Positions 8,744-16,226 of a stretch of DNA of 38,761 nt are shown piece after piece (within the stretch, counting starts at the first letter, position 1; every line of letters starts with the position of its first letter). Origin of the DNA: an uncultured Burkholderiales bacterium. GTDB taxonomy: Bacteria; Pseudomonadota; Gammaproteobacteria; Burkholderiales; Burkholderiaceae_E. The translations under genes were made by a program, and so were the position numbers. The notes beneath the pieces were generated by a model. That model was not told where the DNA came from and ran no database searches. It saw only the letters and a list, made by a program, of their open reading frames with translations. The stretch lies in contig CAIXXI010000475.1 in assembly GCA_903923345.1 (NCBI GenBank), forward strand, positions 1 through 38,761, in the 5' to 3' direction.

Positions 8744-9640
8744 TCAGGCGAGCGATTGGCCGGTGAGGCGCTGCAGGGCCTCGCGATATTTCGCTGCGGT
8801 CTGTTCGATGACTTGTGCAGGCAGCGCCGGAGCCGGCGCGGTCTTGCCCCAATCGGTCAGTGTCTCGAGGTAGTCGCGCACGAACTGCTTGTCGAAGCTC
8901 GGTGGCGAAATGCCCACCCGATAGGAATCGGCCGGCCAGAATCGGGATGAATCGGCGGTGAGCACTTCGTCCATCAGGTGGAGTTCGCCTGCGTCATCCA
9001 GTCCGAATTCGAACTTGGTGTCAGCGATGATGATGCCTCGCGTGGCGGCATACTCGGCTGCGCGCCGATACAACTGCAGTGAGACCTCACGGATGCGTTC
9101 GGCCAGCGGCGCACCGATGGTCACGATCATCTGCTCGAACGAAATGTTCTCATCGTGCTCACCGTGCTCGGCCTTGCGCGCCGGGGTGAAGATCGGTTCT
9201 GGAAGCTGCTGGGCCTGTTGCAGGCCGGCAGGCAGATCAATGCCACAGACCGCACCGCTGTGCTGATAGTCCTTCCAGCCCGAACCAATGAGATAGCCCC
9301 GCACCACCGCCTCGACCATGATGGGCTTTAAGCGCTTGACCACCATCGATCGCCCGCGCACCTGCGCGGTTTCATCAGGCGCAACCACCGACTCGGGTGC
9401 AATGCCCGTCAGGTGATTGGGCACGATGTCAGCCAGTCGGTCGAACCAGAACATCGCCATCTGGTTGAGCACCCGCCCCTTGTCCGGGATCGGTTCATTC
9501 ATGACCACATCGAAGGCCGAAAGCCGATCGCTGGTGACGATCAGCAACGTGTCGTTACCGACCGCATAGTTGTCTCGGACCTTGCCGCGCGACAGCAGCG
9601 GCAGCGAATGCAGGGAACTCTCGTACAGTGCAGGGGTCAT
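8744..9640 (-). CDS. purC: Phosphoribosylaminoimidazole-succinocarboxamide synthase PurC
   Basis: SAICAR synthase, 298 residues, joins CAIR and aspartate with ATP. The N-terminus carries GKVRDNYAVG and SDRLSAFDVVMNEPIPDKG, the middle carries VVRGYLIGSGWKDY, and the later part carries TKFEFGLD and DEVLTADSSRFW. These are the standard PurC blocks of the longer, yeast-like form found in betaproteobacteria. It is the first gene of the purC-purE-purK-sua5 operon. The promoter must lie in the 113-base gap shared with the divergent VOC gene, where I cannot point to a convincing -35/-10 pair. Confidence 0.97.
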   Translation of the reverse strand: MTPALYESSLHSLPLLSRGKVRDNYAVGNDTLLIVTSDRLSAFDVVMNEPIPDKGRVLNQMAMFWFDRLADIVPNHLTGIAPESVVAPDETAQVRGRSMVVKRLKPIMVEAVVRGYLIGSGWKDYQHSGAVCGIDLPAGLQQAQQLPEPIFTPARKAEHGEHDENISFEQMIVTIGAPLAERIREVSLQLYRRAAEYAATRGIIIADTKFEFGLDDAGELHLMDEVLTADSSRFWPADSYRVGISPPSFDKQFVRDYLETLTDWGKTAPAPALPAQVIEQTAAKYREALQRLTGQSLA

Positions 9641-9753
9641 GCGGCAGACTCGGCAGAATGATCAATCGTCAGACTGCGCATTGTGCCGCATGGCTTGCGT
9701 CCCATGACTTTGAGATAGCCTGCAGCCATGCTTTGTGATCTGCCCGCCCGCTC

Positions 9754-10149
9754 ATGCCGCTGAACCCCGCCGACTTATCGATTCGGGTCTTCGATGTGGA
9801 CGCCAGTTGCCGCTACTTCGAACGCACCCTGGGGCTGATCACGCACAGCCGAACCGGCGTGCCGCCGCACCGGGCCGAATTGCGCCGCGACGCACTGCGC
9901 CTGACCCTGATCGGCGTGCGAGGCCCGGGTCATCAGGATGACGATCTGGAGCAGCATCACCTGCGTGCCATTCTGATTGAAGCCGACAAGTCAGACTCGC
10001 TTCGCGCGCTGTTCGAACACGCCAGCGCGCACGGCGCCCGGATGCGTCAACCGCTGCAGACCCGGCCCTGGGGCGTTCTGACCTTCGTGATGAGGGACCT
10101 CGACGGCAATCTGCTGCTGTGCTCGGCGCCGCTGGATGAGGTGAATTAA
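9754..10149 (+). CDS. VOC-fold (glyoxalase/bleomycin-resistance-like) protein
   Basis: A 131-residue single-module protein of the vicinal oxygen chelate superfamily. It opens with LSIRVFDVDASCRYFERTLG, the first beta-alpha motif, and ends with the classic FVMRDLDGNLLLCSAP strand pair. Two such modules normally pair to build a metal site, so it should act as a dimer. Expected metal ligands are not well preserved at the first strand (Arg where many have His), so the reaction cannot be predicted. It lies on the opposite strand inside the pyk-fba-pur block. Confidence 0.8.
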   Translation: MPLNPADLSIRVFDVDASCRYFERTLGLITHSRTGVPPHRAELRRDALRLTLIGVRGPGHQDDDLEQHHLRAILIEADKSDSLRALFEHASAHGARMRQPLQTRPWGVLTFVMRDLDGNLLLCSAPLDEVN

Positions 10150-10153
10150 GCGC

Positions 10154-10372
10154 TCAAGCGCGGCGTTTGCGAAAGTCTGGCGGCTGGCGCATCGGTTGAC
10201 GAGCCTGCAGTGCCAGATCAACGCCACCGAGGCGGCCGACACGTGAGCGAATCACTACTGACACGTTGCTCGGTGGACGGTCATCCGTCACCACTCGTCC
10301 CAGGGTATCGCAAGCCTTCTCATCGGTGGAGTCACCCATCTCAGCTGATCGAACACTCGAATGCCGCTTCAT
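10154..10372 (-). CDS. Possible small basic protein of unknown function
   Basis: A 72-residue reading frame beginning MKRHSSVRSAEMGDSTDEKA and ending MRQPPDFRKRRA. I do not recognise it. In its favour are a GAGGTGA ribosome site with good spacing before the ATG and a position just after the fba terminator. It also fills most of an otherwise empty 299-base gap. It has no membrane segment and no known motif. The plus-strand frame across the same DNA has a poorer start. It may be real, or a chance frame in GC-rich DNA. Confidence 0.35.
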   Translation of the reverse strand: MKRHSSVRSAEMGDSTDEKACDTLGRVVTDDRPPSNVSVVIRSRVGRLGGVDLALQARQPMRQPPDFRKRRA

Positions 10373-10386
10373 GCGTGACTCACCTC

Positions 10387-10408
10387 AAAAAACCGCAGCG
10401 CCGGTTTT
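10387..10408 (-). terminator. Rho-independent terminator of fba
   Basis: AAAACCG (10389-10395) and CGGTTTT (10402-10408) form a perfect 7-bp stem with the 6-base loop CAGCGC. Read on the minus strand, the stem runs straight into six T residues (10392 down to 10387). It lies 41 bases past the fba stop codon. The symmetric A/T flanks mean it could also work weakly in the other direction for the VOC gene. Confidence 0.75.
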
Positions 10409-10448
10409 GACGCCGCGTAGACCGACCTTGCCCCCTGTGCTGCAGTCG

Positions 10449-11513
10449 TCAGACCACCTTCTGGGCCAGCTCGCCCGCCTTGTAGCGCTGAATCATCACC
10501 GACAAGGGCGTGGGCGCGATGCGGCTGCCCTGACCCGCGCAGCCGAACTCGTTGTAGCGCTGCAGGCAGATTGCCTTGGCGGCTTCACGGGCGGGCTTCA
10601 GGTACTCGCGCGGATCGAACTTGTCAGGGTGGACTGCCATGAACTTGCGGATGGCGGCGGTCATCGCCAGGCGAATGTCGGTGTCGATGTTGATCTTACG
10701 AACACCGAATTTGATCGCTTCCTGAATCTCCTCGACCGGCACGCCATAGGTCTCCTTCATGTCGCCGCCGTATTGGCGAATCTCGGCCAGCAGATCCTGC
10801 GGCACCGACGACGAGCCGTGCATCACCAGGTGCGTATTGGGCAGGCGTGCGTTGATTTCCTTGATGCGCGAAATCGCCAGGATGTCGCCGGTGGGCTTGC
10901 GCGAAAACTTGTAGGCGCCGTGGCTGGTGCCGATGGCAATCGCCAGCGCATCCACCTGGGTGCGGCGCACGAAATCAGCCGCCTGCTCCGGGTCGGTCAG
11001 CAACTGCTCGCGGGTCATGGTCGCGTCCGTGCCGTGGCCGTCTTCCTTGTCACCCTTCATGGTCTCAAGCGAGCCCAGGCAGCCGAGTTCACCTTCGACC
11101 GTCACGCCCACCGCGTGGGCCATGTCGACCACCTTGCGGGTGACATCGATGTTGTAGTCGTAGCTGGCAATGGTCTTGCCGTCTTCTTCCAGCGAGCCGT
11201 CCATCATCACCGAGGAAAAGCCCAGGTCGATCGCGCCCTGGCAGATCACCGGCGACTGGCCGTGGTCCTGATGCATCACCACCGGAACCTTAGGGTAGGA
11301 CTCGACGGCAGCCGAGATCAGGTGACGCAGAAAATGCTCTCCGGCGTATTTTCGAGCGCCGGCCGAGGCCTGCATGATCACCGGCGCATCCGCCTCCGAG
11401 GCGGCGGCCATGATGGCCTGCACCTGCTCGAGGTTGTTGACGTTGAAAGCCGGGATGCCATAGCCGCGCTCGGCGGCATGATCAAGAAGCTGGCGCATCG
11501 AAACGAGAGGCAT
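10449..11513 (-). CDS. fba: Fructose-bisphosphate aldolase class II (Calvin-cycle subtype)
   Basis: Zinc-dependent class II aldolase, 354 residues, interconverts fructose-1,6-bisphosphate with DHAP and glyceraldehyde-3-phosphate; many relatives also use sedoheptulose-1,7-bisphosphate. The segment VVMHQDHG holds catalytic Asp83 and zinc-binding His84. The conserved EGELGCLG, AIGTSHGAYKF, LVMHGSSSVP and KINIDTDIR blocks are all present. The frame is open 13 codons upstream, but MPLVSMRQLL is the normal family N-terminus and AGGAG stands just before the ATG at 11513. It is downstream of pyk with a 138-base gap, so it may have its own promoter as well as read-through. Confidence 0.96.
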   Translation of the reverse strand: MPLVSMRQLLDHAAERGYGIPAFNVNNLEQVQAIMAAASEADAPVIMQASAGARKYAGEHFLRHLISAAVESYPKVPVVMHQDHGQSPVICQGAIDLGFSSVMMDGSLEEDGKTIASYDYNIDVTRKVVDMAHAVGVTVEGELGCLGSLETMKGDKEDGHGTDATMTREQLLTDPEQAADFVRRTQVDALAIAIGTSHGAYKFSRKPTGDILAISRIKEINARLPNTHLVMHGSSSVPQDLLAEIRQYGGDMKETYGVPVEEIQEAIKFGVRKINIDTDIRLAMTAAIRKFMAVHPDKFDPREYLKPAREAAKAICLQRYNEFGCAGQGSRIAPTPLSVMIQRYKAGELAQKVV

Positions 11514-11651
11514 GGATCGGGCTCCTGAGATGTGGATGAATGAAACCGCCAATTATGCCCGCACGGTATGACGCCATGAGTGAGATACCGCACTGATGTA
11601 CTTGACCATGCGCAGTCACCTCAGGACTTGGGCATGTCATAAGGTTCCGGC

Positions 11652-13085
11652 TTAGCCGTGCTCGCCGACCCGCACGATTTTCAGGGTATTCGTGCCACCC
11701 GACTTTCCGATGGGCTCGCCGATGGTCATCAGCAGCAGGTCTCCGCGCTCGACCACGCCCAAATCGAGCAGCTTCTGTTCCGCTTCAAGCAAGAGATTTT
11801 CGCGATCAGAGGCTTTGAAGTTCATCAGCACCGGATGGACTTCACGGTACAGCGACATCCGCCTGCGACTGCCTTCTTCGGGGGTGAGCGCATAAACCGG
11901 CACGCCGGAATCCAGCCGTGACATCCACAATGCCGTGGAGCCCGACTGGGTCAGCGAGCAGATCGCCTTGACCTTCATATGAACCGCCGTAAAGAGCGCT
12001 GCCATCGCGATCGCCTGATCGATCCGGGTGAAGGTGCGGTTCAAAAATTCCTTGTCGAGGGCGAAGGTCCCTGATCGATCGGCTTCGTCGCACACGCGGG
12101 CCATTGCAGCAACCGTCTCGACCGGGTACTTGCCCGAGGCGGTTTCGGCCGAGAGCATCACCGCATCCGTGCCATCGATGACCGCATTGGCCACATCCGA
12201 CACCTCGGCACGCGTGGGGACCGGTGACTCGATCATCGACTCCATCATCTGCGTGGCGGTGATGGTCAGCTTGTTCAATTCTTTGGCCATGCGGATCATG
12301 CGTTTTTGCAGAGCCGGCACCGCCGCATCGCCCACCTCGACCGCGAGATCGCCGCGAGCCACCATGATGCCGTCAGAGGCCTTGAGGATTTCCTCCAGAT
12401 TGCCGATGGCCTCAAAGCGCTCGATCTTGGCGATCATCAAGGCCCGCCCGCCCGCAGCCCGCGCCAATTCACGAGCCATGTACATGTCCGAGGCATTCTT
12501 GGGGAACGACACCGCGATGAAATCGGCCGCCAGCGCCACCGCTGTCTTGACGTCTTCCATGTCCTTGGCGGTGAGTGCCGGTGCAGACAAGCCACCGCCC
12601 TGACGGTTGATGCCCTTGCGGTCAGACAACACACCGCCTACGGTCACCCGGCACTCGATCGTGCGCTCGCCCACGCGCTCGACCACCATGGTCATGCGGC
12701 CATCGTTGAGCAGCAGGGTATCGCCCGCCTTCACATCCTTGACCAGGTCCTTGTAATCCAGGCCGACCCGGGTCTCATCGCCGAGTTCGCAGTCCAGATC
12801 GAAGGTGAAGGCATCACCTTCCACCAGACTGACCTTGCCGCCGGCAAATTTGCCGATCCGGATCTTGGGCCCCTGCAAGTCGGCGAGCACTCCGATGTCA
12901 CGGCCCAATCGGGCGGCCACCTCGCGCACCGCGTTCACCACCGCAGTGTGCTGCTCGATCGTGCCGTGGGAAAAGTTGATCCGGATCACATTCACGCCGG
13001 TGAGGATCATGCGTTCGAGCGTGGCCGGGTCTGAACAGGCCGGACCGAGGGTGGCAACGATCTTGGTGGCGCGCGGAATGCTCAT
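11652..13085 (-). CDS. pyk: Pyruvate kinase
   Basis: Transfers phosphate from phosphoenolpyruvate to ADP, the last step of glycolysis. The 477-residue product begins MSIPRATKIVATLGPACSDP, with the NFSHG motif at residues 37-41, the ADLQGPKIRIG block, the IAKIERFEAI catalytic-lysine segment and the GIMVARGDLAVEVG metal-binding segment. The C-terminal allosteric domain (residues 350-477) is complete. The open frame continues 77 codons upstream, but that part has no pyruvate-kinase character; the ATG at 13085 has AGGACG in front and the standard N-terminus. It is the first gene of the minus-strand metabolic block. Confidence 0.96.
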   Translation of the reverse strand: MSIPRATKIVATLGPACSDPATLERMILTGVNVIRINFSHGTIEQHTAVVNAVREVAARLGRDIGVLADLQGPKIRIGKFAGGKVSLVEGDAFTFDLDCELGDETRVGLDYKDLVKDVKAGDTLLLNDGRMTMVVERVGERTIECRVTVGGVLSDRKGINRQGGGLSAPALTAKDMEDVKTAVALAADFIAVSFPKNASDMYMARELARAAGGRALMIAKIERFEAIGNLEEILKASDGIMVARGDLAVEVGDAAVPALQKRMIRMAKELNKLTITATQMMESMIESPVPTRAEVSDVANAVIDGTDAVMLSAETASGKYPVETVAAMARVCDEADRSGTFALDKEFLNRTFTRIDQAIAMAALFTAVHMKVKAICSLTQSGSTALWMSRLDSGVPVYALTPEEGSRRRMSLYREVHPVLMNFKASDRENLLLEAEQKLLDLGVVERGDLLLMTIGEPIGKSGGTNTLKIVRVGEHG

Positions 13086-13267
13086 GGTGGACGTCCTGAG
13101 GGGATGGCGGTCGGGCGCTTGGGCGCGATTGGCCCATTGTCCGTCATTTTCTTGACACCACACCCACCGGATGGATGTGCCCATCAAGACGGCTTTGAGT
13201 GTTGAGAAACGACCCCGTTCGAGAGGATCGTCGGTCATGTGACTTAGGATGCTGCCACCACACAGAC

Positions 13268-14029
13268 ATGCCACCGCGTATGAATCATTCGACACATCAT
13301 TCACATGAGCACGCACCGCTGGCGATCATCGTTAATGGTCCGAGTTCATCGGGCAAGTCAACGCTGTGCAAAGCCCTGCTTGACCGCCTGACCGATCTGG
13401 CCTGCGGCGACCCGGAAGCTTCATTTGCCAGGGTGGCGTTCGATGACCTGGTCGTGCTCATGTCGGACAAACTCTTTCCCATCAGCTACGTGCAGCTTCA
13501 GGACGGCGACCTCACTCGGCTTGCCTCACGCAGCCCACATGACGGACGCGCGGGTTGGGAGTATGTGGATGAGAGCCACGCGCCCGGCCGGCACGGAGGA
13601 AGCCCGAGGCTTCGCATTGTTTTAAATTCGCATGTGCGCCGTCTGCTCAGTGGTCTTCAACGAAGCTGGGGCGCCCATCTCAAAGTGGGCACGAACCTGC
13701 TCATCGATCACTTCATTCAGGATGCCGACTGGTGTCAGGAACTGCTTGATGTGCTGCGCGACAGTGCGGCGCAGGTTTTCATGGTCAGGGTGGAGTGCGA
13801 CCTGGCCGAGTTGGAGCGCCGCGAATCGTTTCGAGGCGACGGCAAACTCGAGGGCCGTCCGCTGGGTCTGGCCCGCAGAAGCGATGAGCTCTGCCACGCC
13901 CATGCGCTGCCCTACAACATCACGGTTCACACTGACCGGCAGACAACCGATCAGTCGGTCGCGGCGATCATCGCGGCACTTCTGAGCAGCGGCTTGATGC
14001 CACGCGGCGCCGGGGCGTCTCCTCGTTAG
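13268..14029 (+). CDS. Chloramphenicol phosphotransferase-like P-loop kinase
   Basis: A 253-residue protein with P-loop GPSSSGKST at residues 24-32, followed by FDDLVVLM near 58-65, where CPT-family enzymes have their catalytic Asp. The region DHFIQDADWCQELLDVL and the VRVECDLAELERRE segment also fit the CPT/adenylylsulfate-kinase-like fold. Known family members phosphorylate chloramphenicol, but most genomic homologues have no proven substrate, so drug resistance should not be assumed. The His-rich start offers ATGs at 13268 and 13280; earlier codons from 13199 look non-coding. It is divergent from pyk and stands alone before the tad operon. Confidence 0.72.
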   Translation: MPPRMNHSTHHSHEHAPLAIIVNGPSSSGKSTLCKALLDRLTDLACGDPEASFARVAFDDLVVLMSDKLFPISYVQLQDGDLTRLASRSPHDGRAGWEYVDESHAPGRHGGSPRLRIVLNSHVRRLLSGLQRSWGAHLKVGTNLLIDHFIQDADWCQELLDVLRDSAAQVFMVRVECDLAELERRESFRGDGKLEGRPLGLARRSDELCHAHALPYNITVHTDRQTTDQSVAAIIAALLSSGLMPRGAGASPR

Positions 14030-14399
14030 CACGCACCAAGCAAAACCCGCGGGCCTCGCCAAGCGACTCTCACGCCCTGTTTTGAAGGGCTTTTAGGCCT
14101 TTTTCCGCACTCTTTTCCCGCAATCAAGGCCGCCAAGTGGCTGCACCCCTGCAGGCTGGCGCGCCGCACACGCCCGCCCACTCGCCACAACCGTACCGAA
14201 AATCGATCGACACAGTGCCCTTTTCGGGTCGATACAGGCCCCACGAAAATAACAAAAGTGTCCTGGTTGTTTCTAAAGTGTTGAAGCAAATTTGCAGTTC
14301 GGCGGTCATTTCCGACCGCTGAACGGAAACCGAGTGACCCGATCCGGGCGACGGTGACCGTTTCTGCGTCCTTCAATCAATCAAATACCAGGAGTGAAT
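14030..14399. other. 370-base non-coding region upstream of the flp pilin gene
   Basis: No reading frame here has a credible start or protein character. An AAGGGC...GCCTTTTT stretch at about 14087-14105 could be a poor terminator for the upstream kinase gene. The segment 14200-14330 is A/T-richer than its surroundings and contains two palindromes, listed separately, so this is the likely promoter and control region of the tad operon. I could not identify a convincing -35/-10 pair or a sigma-54 site. Confidence 0.6.
14286..14324. promoter_or_regulatory. Adjacent palindromes upstream of the tad operon
   Basis: GCAAATTTGC at 14286-14295 is a perfect 10-base palindrome. One base further, GTTCGGCGGTC (14297-14307) and GACCGCTGAAC (14314-14324) form an inverted repeat with 11-base arms, one mismatch (a G-T wobble in RNA) and a 6-base loop. 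The pair lies 76-114 bases before the flp start codon. They could be operator sites, a 5' leader hairpin, or both. No regulator is identified. Confidence 0.5.
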
Positions 14400-14573
14400 A
14401 TGAAAAACCTTAAAGCTGCTTTTGATGCGTTTCTGAACGATGAGTCGGGTGCCTCGGCTGTTGAGTATGGGCTGATTGTGGCTTTGATTGCCGCAGTTGT
14501 GGTGGTGGGCGTAACGAACCTGGGCACCAAAATCAACGGCGTTTTCACTGGCGTCACCAGCAAGCTTCCGTGA
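14400..14573 (+). CDS. flp: Flp-type prepilin (major Tad pilin)
   Basis: A 57-residue class IVb prepilin. The leader ends in DESG, and the processing site G17/A18 is followed by ASAVEYGLIVALIAA, with Glu at +5 and Tyr at +6 as the prepilin peptidase requires. The mature pilin is 40 residues with one hydrophobic helix and the tail TKINGVFTGVTSKLP. AGGAG stands 7 bases before the ATG. It is the first gene of the tad cluster and is followed by a hairpin, which would let pilin be made in excess over the assembly proteins. Confidence 0.95.
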   Translation: MKNLKAAFDAFLNDESGASAVEYGLIVALIAAVVVVGVTNLGTKINGVFTGVTSKLP

Positions 14574-14601
14574 ATTAAAAGTTCCTAGTTCTCACGCACA
14601 C

Positions 14602-14631
14602 AGGACGGCTCGCCCATCGGCGGACCGTCCT
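14602..14631 (+). terminator. Hairpin between flp and tadV (attenuator)
   Basis: AGGACGG (14602-14608) pairs with CCGTCCT (14625-14631), and an inner CGCC/GGCG stem around loop CATC extends it. Only a short T-containing tail (TTATAG) follows. The place, 28 bases after the pilin stop, suggests partial termination or protection of the pilin mRNA end so that downstream tad genes are expressed at a lower level. Confidence 0.6.
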
Positions 14632-14660
14632 TATAGAACGAACGAAGAACGCAGGGGTCC

Positions 14661-14741
14661 ATGAAATCTGCGTGTGAGTCAACAAGAATCGGTCAAGACG
14701 AAGCCATCTGGACCACTCCCCCAAGAAGAAAGCTGAGATGA
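14661..14741 (+). CDS. Possible 26-residue leader ORF coupled to tadV
   Basis: An ATG at 14661 with AGGGG just in front opens a 26-codon frame, beginning MKSACESTRIG and ending PPRRKLR. Its TGA overlaps the tadV start codon in an ATGA arrangement. The tadV gene itself has only a weak ribosome site, so coupling through this ORF is conceivable. The peptide matches no family I know and may be chance. Confidence 0.3.
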   Translation: MKSACESTRIGQDEAIWTTPPRRKLR

Positions 14742-15265
14742 CACTGACCTTTGCTGTGCTGGGGATCCTTTTGTCCTTCGCAGCCTATACAGACTTGAGA
14801 TTCCGCCGCATCCCCAACGCGCTGGTCGCCATGGGGCTGTGCGCAGCGCTGGCTGTGGTCGGCCTCGGCTGGTCGCACCTGACGCTGGGTCAATGCATGC
14901 TGGGCACACTCACCGGTCTGCTGCTGTTTCTCCCGCTCTACATGATGGGCGCAGTCGGCGCGGGCGACGCCAAATTGATGGCGGTTGTCGGTGCCTTTCT
15001 GGGTACTCAAGCAGTGGCCTGGGTCGCGGTGTACACCGCGCTCATCGGCGGCGTCATGGCTCTGATCACCGTGATCGCGCTGGGCAACGGAAAGCAGACC
15101 GCACAGGGCATCTGGGCGTATCTGGGCGCGCTGCGGATTCGTTTTTCAGGCGTGGGCGCGCCCACGCCAGCGTTTGTGCCGTCAACCACCGCACGCATGC
15201 CTTATGCGCTGGCGATCGGCGCGGGGGCAATGAGCTGGTTCGCAATCGGCCCGCTTGTTCCTTAA
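14738..15265 (+). CDS. Prepilin peptidase TadV/CpaA
   Basis: A 175-residue A24-type aspartic peptidase of the inner membrane that cleaves the leader of Flp and the TadE/TadG pseudopilins. The two catalytic aspartates are Asp19 in YTDLRFRRIPN and Asp77 in the GAGD motif (74-77), each at the start of a hydrophobic segment. About five to six membrane segments are visible. It lacks the N-methylation domain of PilD, as is usual for the short TadV/CpaA type. The start overlaps a possible leader ORF. Confidence 0.92.
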   Translation: MTLTFAVLGILLSFAAYTDLRFRRIPNALVAMGLCAALAVVGLGWSHLTLGQCMLGTLTGLLLFLPLYMMGAVGAGDAKLMAVVGAFLGTQAVAWVAVYTALIGGVMALITVIALGNGKQTAQGIWAYLGALRIRFSGVGAPTPAFVPSTTARMPYALAIGAGAMSWFAIGPLVP

Positions 15266-15301
15266 CTCACACCGCTTCATTCAACTCATTCAGGAGCCGT
15301 C

Positions 15302-16207
15302 ATGCGTGGCAGTAAGACCGTGTTGATGCTGGGCTCGGCACTCCTCTTCGGTGGGGCAGCCGCCTACCTCGCAGTCGATTGGATCAACTCGCAAGTCAGT
15401 CATCAGGTGGCGGGCCAGTCGAACGTACCCCTGCGCAAGGTGGCCATTGCTGCGGCCGATTTACGCGCAGGCAAGGAGCTTGTGACTGCCGACCTGACCA
15501 TCGTGCAGTGGCCTGCGTCAACCCTTCCTGATGGGGCCGTGACCGACGCGGCTGAACTGGTCGGTCGCGTGCTGCGAAACAGCGTGGCTAAAGGCGAGCC
15601 CCTGAACGAAAGCCGACTGGCTGCCAAAGGCGCTCGAGGCGGCATTGCGTCACTCATTGCACCGGGGAAGCGCGGGATTTCAATCTCGGTGAACGATGCA
15701 GTCGGCATGGCTTCGTACGCGCTGGAAGGCAGCTTCGTCGACATCATCGTGAACTCCGCGGATGCGGTGGAAGGTGATCGTCAACGCAGCATGTCAAAGA
15801 TTGTGCTTGAGCGCGTGCTGGTGCTGCGAACCGCACAGGCGGCTCAGGGCGAAGGACGCATCGGCGCTGTCACCCTCGAAGTAACACCGGCTGAAGCCGA
15901 AACACTTGATCTCGCGCGCAGCGTGGGGACCCTGTCTCTTGCGCTGCGCAGTGACTCTGAAGGCGAGCAAGTCAGGACTAAGGGCGCAACGAAAGAGTCG
16001 CTCTTTGGCACGAATTTGAAGCCTGCCCCGGTACCGGTCATTCAACCGGTCATCCCACCGGTGGCTGCCGTGTCATTGCCTGCCGTGCCACGGCAGGCCG
16101 TGGTCAGAGAGGTGGTGCGCATGGAGCCGGCGTTAGCGAGGCCTTCGCCTGGCAAAACCTGTGTGGATGCGCTGATCGGCAATGAGCGCCGCAGCGAATG
16201 TTTCTGA
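15302..16207 (+). CDS. cpaB: Flp pilus assembly protein CpaB/RcpC
   Basis: A 301-residue protein anchored by one N-terminal membrane segment (residues 7-27), with the rest in the periplasm. Residues 44-105 form a SAF domain (VAIAAADLRAGKELVTADL ... LNESRL), followed by the RcpC/CpaB domain with GKRGISISVNDAVGMASYALEGSFVDI. The C-terminus has a proline-rich stretch and a two-Cys tail. CpaB works with the CpaC secretin in the outer-membrane part of the Tad machine. The last 26 bases overlap the open frame of the secretin gene, but the chosen secretin start lies after it. Confidence 0.92.
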   Translation: MRGSKTVLMLGSALLFGGAAAYLAVDWINSQVSHQVAGQSNVPLRKVAIAAADLRAGKELVTADLTIVQWPASTLPDGAVTDAAELVGRVLRNSVAKGEPLNESRLAAKGARGGIASLIAPGKRGISISVNDAVGMASYALEGSFVDIIVNSADAVEGDRQRSMSKIVLERVLVLRTAQAAQGEGRIGAVTLEVTPAEAETLDLARSVGTLSLALRSDSEGEQVRTKGATKESLFGTNLKPAPVPVIQPVIPPVAAVSLPAVPRQAVVREVVRMEPALARPSPGKTCVDALIGNERRSECF

Positions 16208-16226
16208 TCTCAATTCAAGGGTGACG

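Noticed and set aside
10266..11528. Plus-strand frame of 420 residues opposite fba
   Set aside because: Antisense shadow of a fully conserved aldolase gene; repetitive His/Arg/Leu/Ala composition.
13152..13180. TTGACA at 13152-13157 as a promoter for the CPT-like gene
   Set aside because: No -10-like hexamer is present at the right distance.
13086..13316. N-terminal extension of pyruvate kinase and of the CPT-like kinase in the shared gap
   Set aside because: The extra codons lack family similarity on either strand, and good starts exist at 13085 and 13268.
14137..14322. 61-residue plus-strand frame upstream of flp
   Set aside because: No ribosome site and no protein character; it runs through the palindromes of the presumed control region.
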